Below are positions 7,668 through 17,955 of a stretch of DNA of 64,000 bases, piece after piece. The stretch spans positions 496,001 through 560,000 of the forward strand of contig NZ_JAPEMV010000005.1 of assembly GCF_026342355.1 (NCBI RefSeq). Direction: 5' to 3'. Position numbers and translations under genes: made by a program. Position 1 is the first letter of the stretch; each line of letters opens with the position of its first letter. Source of the stretch: Streptomyces sp. NBC_00249. Its GTDB lineage: Bacteria > Actinomycetota > Actinomycetes > Streptomycetales > Streptomycetaceae. Below the pieces are notes generated by a model. The model saw only the letters and a program-made list of their open reading frames with translations, was not told the origin of the DNA and did no database searches.

Positions 7668-8549
7668 TCAGCCCTTGGTGGCGCCTGCCGTCATCCCGGC
7701 GACGAGGTGACGCTGGGCGAAGAGGAAGAAGACCGCCGCCGGGATCGCGATGAGGACGGAAGCCGCGCTCATGGCACCCCAGTTGGAGGTGTACTGCGTG
7801 ACGAAGGTCTGGAGTCCGCCGGCCAGGGTGAGGTTCTCCTCGCCGACCATGAAGGCGGAGGCGTACGCGACCTCGCCCCAGGCGGTGATGAAGGCGTAGA
7901 AGCCGGTGACGGCGAGGCCGGGCTTGGCGAGGGGCAGGATGAGGCGCCAGAAGGTGCCGAAGGGGTTGAGGCCGTCCACCCGCCCGGATTCGTCGATCTC
8001 CACCGGGATGGTGTCGAAGAAGCCCTTCATCATCCAGGCGCAGAACGGCACGGCGATGGTGAGGTAGGTGATGATCAGGCCGAGGGGCTGGTTGAGCAGG
8101 CCGAGGTCGCCCATCAGGTTGTAGAGCGGGACGATCAGGATGGCCATGGGGAACATCTGCGTGATGAGCAGGGTCCACATGAGCGGCTTCATGCCCGGGA
8201 ACTTGAAGCGGCTGACGGCGTAGCCGGTGGTGGCGGCGATGAACACGCCGAGGACGGTGGTGATGCCGGCGACCAGGACGGAGTTGGCGAACCAGCTGAG
8301 GAAGTGGCTGTCCTCGAGCAGGTAGCGGTAGTTCCCGAAGGTCGGTTCCTTGACGAAGTCCGTGGTGATCGCGTACTTCGCGGGCTTGAGCGAGGTCAGC
8401 AGGATCCACAGCACGGGGAACACGGCGATCACGGAGGCGCCGACGAGGGTGGCGTGCAGGGCGAAGGAGGCCAGCGGGGAGCGGGTGCCCCTGGGGCGGG
8501 CGGCGGCGGTCGTGGCGGCGGCCGTGGTCATGTCGGTCGTCTCGGTCAT
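7668..8549 (-). CDS. malG: Maltose/maltodextrin ABC transporter permease MalG
   Basis: Inner-membrane permease, 293 residues, about six membrane spans. The cytoplasmic EAA-type loop reads IDESGRVDGLNPFGTFWRLILPLAKPG, the ATPase-docking signature of binding-protein-dependent permeases. The Thr/Ala-rich N-terminus is cytoplasmic. The start lies 2 bases after the malF stop, so the two halves of the channel are made together. No ATPase gene is present in the operon; Streptomyces sugar importers of this type commonly share the MsiK ATPase encoded elsewhere, presumably also here. Confidence 0.93.
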   Translation of the reverse strand: MTETTDMTTAAATTAAARPRGTRSPLASFALHATLVGASVIAVFPVLWILLTSLKPAKYAITTDFVKEPTFGNYRYLLEDSHFLSWFANSVLVAGITTVLGVFIAATTGYAVSRFKFPGMKPLMWTLLITQMFPMAILIVPLYNLMGDLGLLNQPLGLIITYLTIAVPFCAWMMKGFFDTIPVEIDESGRVDGLNPFGTFWRLILPLAKPGLAVTGFYAFITAWGEVAYASAFMVGEENLTLAGGLQTFVTQYTSNWGAMSAASVLIAIPAAVFFLFAQRHLVAGMTAGATKG

Positions 8550-8551
8550 GG

Positions 8552-9568
8552 TCACCACACCTCTCCCTGCTTGCGCAGCGAGCGCCGGTAGACCAGCGCG
8601 AAGATCATGAGCAGGGCGAGGATCAGTACGCCCCAGGTCGCGGAGCCGGCGAAGTCGCGCGGGCTGGCGATGAAGGCCTCGCGGAAGGCCTGGGTCACGA
8701 GGATCTCGGTGGAGTCTCCCGGTCCGCCGCGCGTGAGCAGGAAGATCACCGGGAACATGTTGAAGGTCCAGATGGTGGAGAGCAGGATCACCGTCATGCT
8801 CACCGCGCGCAGTCCGGGCAGGGTGATGTGCCGGAAGCGCTGCCAGGGGCCGGCGCCGTCCATCTCGGCGGCCTCGTAGAGCTCTCCGGGGATGGACTGC
8901 AGTCCGCCGAGCAGGGCGACCATCATGAAGGGGACGCCGAGCCAGACGTTGACGGCGATGACGGAGACCTTGGCCCAAGTGGGGTCGTCGAGCCACGGGA
9001 CGGCGGCGATGCCCCCGCCGTCGAGGACCTTGTTGAGGATGCCGTTGTCGCGGTTGAAGAGGAACCGCCAGGCGAAGACGGAGACGAAGCCGGGGACGGC
9101 CCAGGGCAGGATGAGCGCCATCCGGTAGGCGGCGCGGCCGCGGAACTCCCGGTTGAGCATGGTGGCCAGGGCGAGGCCGAGGGCGAAGGTGATGGACACG
9201 CAGGCGACGGTCCACAGCACCGTCCACACCAGCCGCTGCCAGAAGACGGGGTCGCCGAGCACGGCCGCGTAGTTGTCGAGTCCGACGAACTCGTACGTGG
9301 CCTCGATGTGGCGGACGCCGATGGTACGGGCGACGTTGCGCTCGTTGGCGTCGGTCAGCGAGAGGTAGATCCCGCGGACCAGCGGCCACCCGATGATCAC
9401 GCCGAGGACGAGCACCACGGGGGCGACCATGGCCCAGGCGTACCAGTGCGTGGCGAGGGCGCGGGTGAGACCGCGCTTGTTTCCGGCAGTCGTGCGGCGG
9501 GGGCCGCGGGCGACGCTCTCGGCGTCACCCGCGGCCTTCGCCACCGACTGGCTGGTGTCGGCAGCCAT
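8552..9568 (-). CDS. malF: Maltose/maltodextrin ABC transporter permease MalF
   Basis: Inner-membrane permease partner of MalG, 338 residues. It has a soluble N-terminal ~40 residues (AADTSQSVAKAAG...), then membrane spans beginning WYAWAMVAPVVLVLGV. The EAA loop is LYEAAEMDGAGPWQRFRHITLPGL. The ATG at 9568 lies 8 bases after the malE stop. Family membership is clear from the EAA motif and from the position between the binding protein and the second permease. Confidence 0.92.
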   Translation of the reverse strand: MAADTSQSVAKAAGDAESVARGPRRTTAGNKRGLTRALATHWYAWAMVAPVVLVLGVIIGWPLVRGIYLSLTDANERNVARTIGVRHIEATYEFVGLDNYAAVLGDPVFWQRLVWTVLWTVACVSITFALGLALATMLNREFRGRAAYRMALILPWAVPGFVSVFAWRFLFNRDNGILNKVLDGGGIAAVPWLDDPTWAKVSVIAVNVWLGVPFMMVALLGGLQSIPGELYEAAEMDGAGPWQRFRHITLPGLRAVSMTVILLSTIWTFNMFPVIFLLTRGGPGDSTEILVTQAFREAFIASPRDFAGSATWGVLILALLMIFALVYRRSLRKQGEVW

Positions 9569-9576
9569 CGTTCCTA

Positions 9577-10851
9577 CTACTTCCAGCCCTTGAGGATCTT
9601 GCGGAACTCGACGCCGGCCGCCTTGGCCGCGTCCTCGGGGGTCGAGGCGCCGGTGACGGCCTTGGTGTACTCGACCTTCAGCGGCTCGAAGAGGGAGCCG
9701 TTCTCCGGGATCCAGGCGCGCTCGACGGCCTTGTCGACGGCCGGCTTGAAGAACTGGACCATCTCGCTGCCCTTGACGTCGGGCTGCTCGTAGGCGGCGG
9801 TGCGCGTCGGGAGCAGGCTGAGGTCCTTCGCGGACTGGACCTGGACCTCCTGCGAGGTCATGTACTCGACGAAGGCGTGCGCGGCGGCGGTGTTCTTCGA
9901 GCCCGCGTAGACGGCGAGGTCGTGGCCGCCCTGCGGGGCGCCGGCCTTGGCCGAGCCGGCGGGGACGGCGGCGACGCCGAGGTTGGACTTGTCCTTGAAC
10001 TGGTCGCCGGCGTAGCTGTCGGCCACGGCCCACGGGCCGTTGATCATCATCGCGGCCTCGCCCGACTTGAAGGCGGTCTGCATGTTGGTCCAGCCGTCGG
10101 TGGCGTTGGTGACCGCCGCGCCCGAGGTGACCAGGTCGCGGGCGGCCTTGAAGGCCTTGACGCCCGCGGCGTTGTCGACGGTGACCGTCTTGGTCTTGGC
10201 GTCGACCAGGTCGCCGCCCTCGCCGTAGATGAAGGGGAGGAACCAGTAGGAGTCGTCGCCGCGCAGGTAGAGGCCGGTCTTGCCGCTCTTCGCCTTGATC
10301 GCGGCGGCGGCCGTCTTCAGCTCCTCCAGCGTCTTGGGGGGCTGGACGCCGGCGTCGGCGAGCATCTTCTTGTTGTAGAAGAGGCCGAGGGTGTCGATGA
10401 CCTGCGGGACGGCGAAGGTCTTGCCCTCGTACTTGCCGCTGGCGGCGGCCTGCGGCAGGAACTCGGCGTCGATCTTCTTCGCGGTGTCGGCCGGGACCTC
10501 GTCGAGGTAGCCGAGCGAGGCGAAGTCGGCGACCCAGCCGACGTCGGCGCGGATCACGTCAGGGGCCTCGGAGCCGCTGCTGAAGGCGTTCTTGACCTTG
10601 TTCTGGGCGTCGCCGTACGGGATGTTGACGTACTTGACGGTCACCTTCGGGTGCTTCGCGGTGAACGCCTCGGCGATCTTCTGGAAGCTGGCCTTCTCGG
10701 CGTCGTTCGACGTGTCCCACCAGGTGACGGTGCCGCTGAGCTCGCCGCCGGCCTTGGTCTCGCCGTTGGCGTCCTTGGTGTCACCACCGCAAGCCGTAAC
10801 CGCGAGCGCCAGGGTCGCGACCAGCGCGGTGGCCGCTATGCCACGCCGCAT
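9577..10851 (-). CDS. malE: Maltose/maltodextrin-binding lipoprotein MalE
   Basis: Extracytoplasmic solute-binding lipoprotein, 424 residues, delivering maltodextrins to MalFG. The N-terminus RRGIAATALVATLALAVTAC is a lipoprotein signal with the acceptor Cys at about residue 21. The mature protein shows the family-1 binding-protein pattern: GTVTWWDTSND, APDVIRADVGW, GLFYNKKML, MMINGPWAV. The start has GGAG upstream. It is the first gene of a five-gene operon (malE-F-G-aglA-malR-like); CTTGC/GCAAG repeats 60-105 bases upstream suggest repression without maltose. Confidence 0.94.
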   Translation of the reverse strand: MRRGIAATALVATLALAVTACGGDTKDANGETKAGGELSGTVTWWDTSNDAEKASFQKIAEAFTAKHPKVTVKYVNIPYGDAQNKVKNAFSSGSEAPDVIRADVGWVADFASLGYLDEVPADTAKKIDAEFLPQAAASGKYEGKTFAVPQVIDTLGLFYNKKMLADAGVQPPKTLEELKTAAAAIKAKSGKTGLYLRGDDSYWFLPFIYGEGGDLVDAKTKTVTVDNAAGVKAFKAARDLVTSGAAVTNATDGWTNMQTAFKSGEAAMMINGPWAVADSYAGDQFKDKSNLGVAAVPAGSAKAGAPQGGHDLAVYAGSKNTAAAHAFVEYMTSQEVQVQSAKDLSLLPTRTAAYEQPDVKGSEMVQFFKPAVDKAVERAWIPENGSLFEPLKVEYTKAVTGASTPEDAAKAAGVEFRKILKGWK

Positions 10852-10910
10852 ATGAACTCCTTCGATGATCCCGGCCGCGCCCTCGCGGTCCCGAGTTGCC
10901 AGGAACGTAA

Positions 10911-10956
10911 CAAGCCTGCAAGCCGACCGAAAGACCTTGCGGCAAATTTCTGCAAG
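10911..10956. promoter_or_regulatory. MalR-type operators in the malE / second aglA divergent region
   Basis: CAAGCCTGCAAGC (10911-10923) and an inverted repeat CTTGC-11 bases-GCAAG (10936-10956) lie in the 222-base region between the divergent malE and second aglA genes. They match the units upstream of the amylase gene, consistent with one LacI-type repressor controlling both directions. No -10/-35 pair could be assigned with confidence. Confidence 0.6.
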
Positions 10957-11073
10957 ACGAGCTGATCGTTACATCCGTGTGTCCCGAAGGTTGCCGCAGC
11001 TTGCTGTTAGTTCGAGTCACCTTCGAGTGTCCGGGCCCGCAACCAGGGGCCGTGCAGCCGCGTTGGACCCGAT

Positions 11074-12696
<1,623 letters not shown>

Positions 12697-12722
12697 AGGC
12701 GCGACCGGTACAGTCCAATCCC

Positions 12723-13754
12723 GTGACCGCACGGCTAGCCGACATCGCAGCCCAGGCGGGGGTCAGCGAAGCCACAGTCAGCCGCGTGCTCAACGGCAAG
12801 CCCGGTGTGGCCGCGGGCACCCGTGAATCCGTACTGGCCGCCCTCGACGTGCTCGGCTACGAGCGGCCCGTACGGCTGCGCCAGCGCAGCGCGGGACTCG
12901 TCGGGCTGATAACCCCCGAGCTGGACAACCCCATCTTCCCGGCGCTCGCGCAGGTCATCGGCCAGGCGCTGACCCGGCAGGGGTACACCCCGGTGCTGGC
13001 CACGCAGACGCCCGGCGGGTCCACCGAGGACGAGCTGACCGAGATGCTGGTCGACCGCGGGGTCTCCGGGATCATCTTCGTGTCCGGGCTGCACGCCGAC
13101 ACCACCGCCGACATGACGCGCTACGACCAACTGCGCGGCCAGGGCGTCCCGTACGTCCTCATCAACGGCTTCTCCGACAAGGTGCGGGCCCCCTTCGTCT
13201 CCCCCGACGACCGGGCGGCGATGCAGCTCGCGGTGACCCATCTGACGGCGCTGGGCCACACCCGGATCGGGCTCGCGGTCGGGCCGAAGCGGTTCGTGCC
13301 GGTGCTCCGCAAGATCGAGGGCTTCCGGCTCGGGATGAAGGAGCGGCTCGGGCTCGGCGAGGCCGAGACGGAGGAGCTGATCCAGCACTCCCTGTACACG
13401 CTGGAGGGCGGGCAGGCCGCCGCGAGCGCGCTCGTCGCGCGGGGCTGCACGGCGATCGTGTGCGCGAGCGACATGATGGCGCTCGGCGCGATCCGGGCGG
13501 CCCGGCAGCAGGGGCTGCGGGTCCCGCAGGACGTGTCGGTGGTCGGCTTCGACGACTCCCCGCTCATAGCGTTCACGGACCCTCCGCTCACCACGATCCG
13601 CCAGCCCGTGCAGGCCATGGGGCAGGCCGCCGTGCGCACCCTGCTGGAGGAGATCGGCGGTACGCCGGCCCCGCACAGCGAGTTCGTGTTCCTGCCGGAA
13701 CTGGTGGTGCGCGGGTCGACGGCGTCCGGGCCCGGGCAGCGGCGCAGGCCGTAG
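12723..13754 (+). CDS. malR: LacI-family maltose repressor MalR
   Basis: Repressor of the maltose genes, 343 residues. The HTH (LADIAAQAGVSEATVSRVLNGKPG) is followed by a LacI effector-binding core (GLVGLITPELDNPIFPALAQVIGQAL, YVLINGFSD, CASDMMALGAIRAAR, VVGFDDSPLIAFTDPPLTT). The GTG at 12723 places the HTH at the very N-terminus, as usual. It lies 26 bases after the second aglA and is probably co-transcribed. Its plus-strand position upstream of malE corresponds to malR of S. coelicolor as I recall it, hence the symbol here rather than on the paralogue at 5029-6030. Confidence 0.87.
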   Translation: MTARLADIAAQAGVSEATVSRVLNGKPGVAAGTRESVLAALDVLGYERPVRLRQRSAGLVGLITPELDNPIFPALAQVIGQALTRQGYTPVLATQTPGGSTEDELTEMLVDRGVSGIIFVSGLHADTTADMTRYDQLRGQGVPYVLINGFSDKVRAPFVSPDDRAAMQLAVTHLTALGHTRIGLAVGPKRFVPVLRKIEGFRLGMKERLGLGEAETEELIQHSLYTLEGGQAAASALVARGCTAIVCASDMMALGAIRAARQQGLRVPQDVSVVGFDDSPLIAFTDPPLTTIRQPVQAMGQAAVRTLLEEIGGTPAPHSEFVFLPELVVRGSTASGPGQRRRP

Positions 13755-13848
13755 GGGTCCGTCGTAGTCCCCAGGGCTGAGCACAGGCGCCGAAGACCGT
13801 CCCGAGGGATGATCGGAGGCGGTAACGCATCTGGCAGACTCTCTCCTC

Positions 13849-14733
13849 ATGGGTGAATCGAGCGTGAAGACACTGGAAACCCGGACGGACGTCTCGTCAC
13901 CCATCGTGACCGGGATCGAGACCCGCCCGGAGTCCGAGGATGCCCTCCTCACCCGGCTCCGCGCGCCCCGCCGGCCGAGGATCTGGTTCGAGATCCTGCT
14001 GATCGCCGTCAGCTACTGGACGTACTCGCTGATCCGCAACGCCGTGCCCGAGCAGAAGGCGGCCGCGCTCGCGAACGCCGACTGGATCTGGAGCGTCGAG
14101 CGCGGTCTCGGCATCGCCGTCGAGCAGTCCGTCAACCACGCGGTGAACTCCGTGACGTGGCTGATCGTGGGCATGAACTACTACTACGCCACGCTGCACT
14201 TCGTCGTGACGATCGGCGTGCTGGTGTGGATCTACCGCTTCCACCCGGGGCGTTACGCCGCCACGCGCCTGATCCTCTTCGCCACCACGGGCGTGGCGCT
14301 CGTCGGCTACTACTTCTACCCGCTCGCGCCGCCCCGGCTGATGAACGGGCAGGACTTCGTCGACACCGTGCTGGTCCACCACACCTGGGGTTCGATGGCC
14401 TCGGGGAACCTCAAGCACATGTCGAACCAGTACGCGGCGATGCCGTCCATGCACATAGGGTGGTCGCTCTGGTGCGGGCTGACGATCTTCGCGGTCGCCT
14501 CCGCCCCCTGGGCCCGGATCCTGGGCCTGCTCTACCCGACGGCGACCCTGGTCGTCATCGTGGCCACCGCGAACCACTTCTGGCTCGACGCCCTCGGCGG
14601 CATGGCCTGCCTCGCCTTCGGGTACGGGGTCTCCCGCGCCTGGTACGGCTCGCTGCCGCACCGGCTGCCCCGCCACCCGGCGCACATCGGGCCCCACCCG
14701 GTCTCGGCGGCGCTGAACCGCTTCCGGCGCTAG
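13849..14733 (+). CDS. PAP2-superfamily integral membrane phosphatase/phosphotransferase
   Basis: A multi-span membrane protein, 294 residues, of the type-2 phosphatidic-acid-phosphatase / inositol-phosphotransferase-like group. After a hydrophilic ~40-residue N-terminus there are about six membrane spans. The catalytic elements are AAMPSMHIGWS (the PSMH form of the phosphatase signature) and TANHFWLDALGG (HxxxD). The preceding YYYATLHFVVTIGVL segment is typical of the subgroup. It probably acts on lipid phosphates or lipid head groups at the outer membrane face; the exact substrate is unknown. Monocistronic, convergent with the amidohydrolase, and not evidently part of the maltose system. 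Confidence 0.8.
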   Translation: MGESSVKTLETRTDVSSPIVTGIETRPESEDALLTRLRAPRRPRIWFEILLIAVSYWTYSLIRNAVPEQKAAALANADWIWSVERGLGIAVEQSVNHAVNSVTWLIVGMNYYYATLHFVVTIGVLVWIYRFHPGRYAATRLILFATTGVALVGYYFYPLAPPRLMNGQDFVDTVLVHHTWGSMASGNLKHMSNQYAAMPSMHIGWSLWCGLTIFAVASAPWARILGLLYPTATLVVIVATANHFWLDALGGMACLAFGYGVSRAWYGSLPHRLPRHPAHIGPHPVSAALNRFRR

Positions 14734-14750
14734 CACCTCACCGGAAGCGG
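14718..14750. terminator. Bidirectional hairpin between PAP2 gene and amidohydrolase
   Basis: A perfect 10-base stem (CCGCTTCCGG at 14718-14727, complement at 14741-14750) overlaps the last codons and stop of the PAP2 gene and lies 13 bases before the amidohydrolase stop on the other strand. Confidence 0.6.
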
Positions 14751-14762
14751 TAGCCCCTCCCC

Positions 14763-16340
14763 CTAGCCCCGGTGCGTGATCCGGCCGCCCGACATGGTCA
14801 GGCGTACGGGGGCCTCGGCCAGCTCGTCGGGGGTGGCCGTGACGGGGTCCAGGGTGAGGGCCGTCAGGTCCGCGCGGAAGCCGGGGGCGATCCGGCCCGC
14901 CACCGCCTCCTCCCCCGCCGCGAGCGCCGCGTGGGAGGTCATGCCCTCCAGTGCCATCAGCCCGGTCAGGGCCCGGCCCGCGGCGGCCGCGCCGCGCGGG
15001 CTGCGGGCGGTGGCCAGTACCTGGCGGGCGTCGTGGTGCGCGATGGGCCAGTCGGAGCCGAGGGCGAGGACGGCGCCCGCGTCGCGCAGGTCCCGGCAGC
15101 GCCAGGCCCGGCCGGCCCGTTCGTCCCCGAGGCGCTTGGACCACTCGTCGGTGTGGTCGGCGCGGGTGTACGCGGTGTGCGGGGGCTGCATGGAGGCGAT
15201 CACCCCGAGCTCCGCGAACCGCTTCAGCTGGTCGTCGGGGACGGTCTCGATGTGTTCGATGCGGTGCCGCATGCGGGCCCGCTCGCCGAGCCCGGCCACC
15301 GTGTCCAGGACGTGCCGCACGGCCGCGTCGCCGATGGCGTGGGTGACGGTGCGCACCCCGGCCGCGTCGAGGACGCGTACGGCGCGGGCGTAGGCCCGGG
15401 GGTCGGGCCAGAAGGCGTCGGTGCCCTGGCCGTGGCAGTCGGCGTGCTCCAGCCAGGCGGTGCCTCCCTCGACGCTGCCGTCCATGAAGAGCTTGACCCC
15501 GCCGACCTGCCAGTGGCGTCCGGCCCGCCCCTGGAGCTCGATGAGCTCCGCGAGGGTGTCCTCGTCGGCTCCGGGCATGCACCAGGGGGCCAGGCGCAGC
15601 CGCAGGGGCAGGTGGCCCTCGTACTCGACGGTGGCGAGGAGGGCGGGTACGTCGCCGCCGCCGAGGTCCATGACGTGGGCGCCGGTGAGGCCGGTGGCGG
15701 CCATGGCGGAGAGGAGCTCGACGAGGCGGGCGCGGCGCTCGGCGGCCGGGGGCCTGGGGGTGAGGGAGCCGGCCAGTTCCATGGCGGCGTGTTCGACGAG
15801 GTGGCCGGTGGGGCGGCCGTCGGCGTCGCAGACGATCTCGGAGCGCTGGGCGAAGGTGCGGGGGCCGGTGATGCCGGCGGCGGCGAGGGCCGGGCCGCTG
15901 GCGAGGGCGGAGTGGCCGTCGTAGAGGCGCAGGAAGGCGGGGGCTCCGCCGAGGGCGTCCTCGATGAGGTCCCGGTGGACGGGGCGGCCGCCGAAGGCGT
16001 TGTGGTCGAGGCCCCAGCCCAGGACCCAGCCGCCGGTGCGGGGGGCCGTGCGCAGGGCGGCGCGCAGCTGGTCGAGGTCCTGGACGGCGGTGAGGTCGGT
16101 GCCGGCGGCCATCTCGACGCCCCAGACGGGGTGGCTGTGGGCGTCGGTGAGGCCGGGGGTGAGGGTGGCGCCACCGAGGTCGATGACCTCGGTGCCGGGT
16201 CCGCGCCAGTCGCGTACGTCGTGCTCGTCGCCGACGGCGAGGATCTCCCCGTCGCGTACGGCTACCGCGCCGGCTTCGGGGCGGCCGGGGTCGAGGGTGC
16301 GGACGCGGGCTCCGGTGAGGACGGTGTCGGCAGCGGGCAC
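14763..16340 (-). CDS. Metal-dependent amidohydrolase (YtcJ-like)
   Basis: Cytoplasmic TIM-barrel amidohydrolase, 525 residues, hydrolysing an unknown amide or ester substrate. Metal-binding motifs in order: DAHSHP (HxH), GGVKLFMDGSVEGGTA (the Lys/Asp region of the family), VTHAIGD, HRIEHIE, LALGSDWPI (final Asp). The N-terminal beta-sandwich begins ADTVLTGARVRTLDPG. The ATG at 16340 makes a 79-base overlap with the upstream permease gene; no good alternative start keeps the N-terminal strand. The overlap suggests the permease imports its substrate or exports its product. Regulation probably comes from the divergent TetR gene. Confidence 0.85.
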   Translation of the reverse strand: MPAADTVLTGARVRTLDPGRPEAGAVAVRDGEILAVGDEHDVRDWRGPGTEVIDLGGATLTPGLTDAHSHPVWGVEMAAGTDLTAVQDLDQLRAALRTAPRTGGWVLGWGLDHNAFGGRPVHRDLIEDALGGAPAFLRLYDGHSALASGPALAAAGITGPRTFAQRSEIVCDADGRPTGHLVEHAAMELAGSLTPRPPAAERRARLVELLSAMAATGLTGAHVMDLGGGDVPALLATVEYEGHLPLRLRLAPWCMPGADEDTLAELIELQGRAGRHWQVGGVKLFMDGSVEGGTAWLEHADCHGQGTDAFWPDPRAYARAVRVLDAAGVRTVTHAIGDAAVRHVLDTVAGLGERARMRHRIEHIETVPDDQLKRFAELGVIASMQPPHTAYTRADHTDEWSKRLGDERAGRAWRCRDLRDAGAVLALGSDWPIAHHDARQVLATARSPRGAAAAGRALTGLMALEGMTSHAALAAGEEAVAGRIAPGFRADLTALTLDPVTATPDELAEAPVRLTMSGGRITHRG

Positions 16341-17836
16341 GGCTCTGCTCCTTCAGGGGCTTCGGGGGCTTCAGGGGCTTCTGGGGCGGGTTCTTCGGCG
16401 AACCGGGCGTAGGTCTCGGGGCGGCGGGTCTTCAGGCGGCGGGCCAGGGCGAGGCCGAGGAGGAAGACGGCGGGGACGAGGGCGACGAGGACGGTGTTGA
16501 CGGCCGGGGAGGCCATGGTGAAGAGGCTGACCTTGGAGACGACGAGGACGATCGCGACGGTCAGCAGGAGGGCGGCGGCGACGGGCGCGACCACGGTCCG
16601 CCAGGGGCCCTCGCCGTGCCCGTCCGGTTCTGCGGCGGTGCGGCGGAAGTAGACGGGTACGGCGATGGCGGCGAGCAGCATCAGTGCCATGAGGCCGATC
16701 ATGCCCGGGGTGTTCACCCAGAGCAGGAGCTGCTGGTACGGGTCGGCTCCGGCGAGCGCGAACCCGAGGACGACGACGGCGCCGAGGGCGCTCTGGGCGG
16801 CGCCGGCGAGGTACGGGGAGCCGTGGCGGGGGTGGACGCGGCCGAGGACGGCGGGCAGGACCCCTTCCTCGGCGAGGGCGAGGGCGTAGCGGTTGATGGC
16901 GTTGTGGAAGGCGAGGAGGGAGGCGATGACGCTGGTGACGATGAACAGGTGCATCAGGTCGGCGGCCCAGGGTCCGACGTAGGTGGTGATGGCGGTGAAG
17001 AAGAGGCCGCCGGGGTCGTCGGTGGCGGCCTTGACTACTTCCTCGGCGCCGAAGGCCTGGATGACGGTCCAGACGACGAAGGCGTAGAAGAGGCCGAGGA
17101 AGGCGACGGCGATGTAGGTGGCGCGAGGGATGGTGCGGTCGGGGTCGCGGGCCTCGCGGCGGTAGATGACGGTGGACTCGAAGCCGGTGAAGGCGGCGAA
17201 GGCGAAGGCCAGGACGGCGGCGGTGCCGGGGACGAGGACCGCGCCGGGGGCGAAGGAGCCGGCGGAGAGGCCGTGGGCGCCGCCCTTGAGGAGCACGCCT
17301 GCCGCGAGGAGGACGAGTATCCCGGTCTCGGCGACGAGGAGGACGCCGAGGAGCTTGGCGCCGAAGTCGATGGAGCGGTAGCCGCCGTACCAGATGAGGA
17401 GGAGCCCGGCGAGGGAGACGGGCAGCCAGGGGATGTGGATCCCGGCGAGGGCGAGTCCGGTGTCGGCGGTGGTGGTGCCGAGGAGGCCGTAGACGCCGAT
17501 CTCCATGCCGTTGTAGCCGACGAGGGCGAGGAGGGCGGCGCCGATGCCGACGTGCTTGCCGAGTCCGCGGGCGATGTACGCGTAGAAGGCGCCGCCGCTC
17601 CTGACGTGGCGGCTCATGGTGGTGAAGCCGACGGCGAAGACGGCGAGGGTGATGCCGGCGAGGAGGTAGCCGGCGGGGGCGCCGATGCCGCCGAGGAGGA
17701 TCGCGACGGGGGCGACGCCGGCCATGACGGTGAGGGGGGCGGCGGCGGAGACGACGAAGAAGGAGATGTCGGCGGTACCGAGCGCGCCGGAGCGCAGGGG
17801 GGTCGCGGGTCTGTGTGGCTCTGGCGTTTCGGGCAT
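16262..17836 (-). CDS. APC-superfamily amino-acid/amine permease
   Basis: An integral membrane transporter, 524 residues, about 12 spans, of the amino acid-polyamine-organocation superfamily. TM1 begins ISFFVVSAAAPLTVMAG and is followed by SRHVRSGGAFYAYIARGLGKHVG, a conserved APC motif; FTGFESTVIYRREARDPDRTIPRA is another family hallmark. The C-terminal tail is low complexity (APEAPEAPEAP) and overlaps the amidohydrolase gene. The start at 17836 (AGAAGGGTG upstream) is chosen over a longer frame running to 17968. Together with the amidohydrolase it suggests uptake and hydrolysis of an amino-acid derivative. Confidence 0.88.
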   Translation of the reverse strand: MPETPEPHRPATPLRSGALGTADISFFVVSAAAPLTVMAGVAPVAILLGGIGAPAGYLLAGITLAVFAVGFTTMSRHVRSGGAFYAYIARGLGKHVGIGAALLALVGYNGMEIGVYGLLGTTTADTGLALAGIHIPWLPVSLAGLLLIWYGGYRSIDFGAKLLGVLLVAETGILVLLAAGVLLKGGAHGLSAGSFAPGAVLVPGTAAVLAFAFAAFTGFESTVIYRREARDPDRTIPRATYIAVAFLGLFYAFVVWTVIQAFGAEEVVKAATDDPGGLFFTAITTYVGPWAADLMHLFIVTSVIASLLAFHNAINRYALALAEEGVLPAVLGRVHPRHGSPYLAGAAQSALGAVVVLGFALAGADPYQQLLLWVNTPGMIGLMALMLLAAIAVPVYFRRTAAEPDGHGEGPWRTVVAPVAAALLLTVAIVLVVSKVSLFTMASPAVNTVLVALVPAVFLLGLALARRLKTRRPETYARFAEEPAPEAPEAPEAPEGAEPCPLPTPSSPEPASAPSTPAAPKPAR

Positions 17837-17877
17837 GCGGGGGCACCCTTCTGCGAACGGCAGGCGGCGGGAACGTA

Positions 17878-17896
17878 AACCTAAAGGCTTTCGGTT
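17878..17896. promoter_or_regulatory. Probable TetR operator between permease and TetR genes
   Basis: A 19-base near-perfect palindrome, AACC-T-AAAG-G-CTTT-C-GGTT, with one non-complementary pair and the centre base, in the 119-base divergent intergenic region. Position and symmetry fit an operator through which the TetR-type protein controls itself and the permease/amidohydrolase unit. The link is inferred. Confidence 0.6.
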
Positions 17897-17955
17897 CGCG
17901 GCAATGTAGCCTCCGGTTTTGGCGTACGGGAAGACCTGACGGCGGGAGAAAAACG

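Noticed and set aside
16616..17878. A 420-codon open frame on the plus strand opposite the permease
   Set aside because: Its composition (Gly, Glu, Asp and Ala only) is the antisense image of a membrane protein gene; no start signals or motifs.
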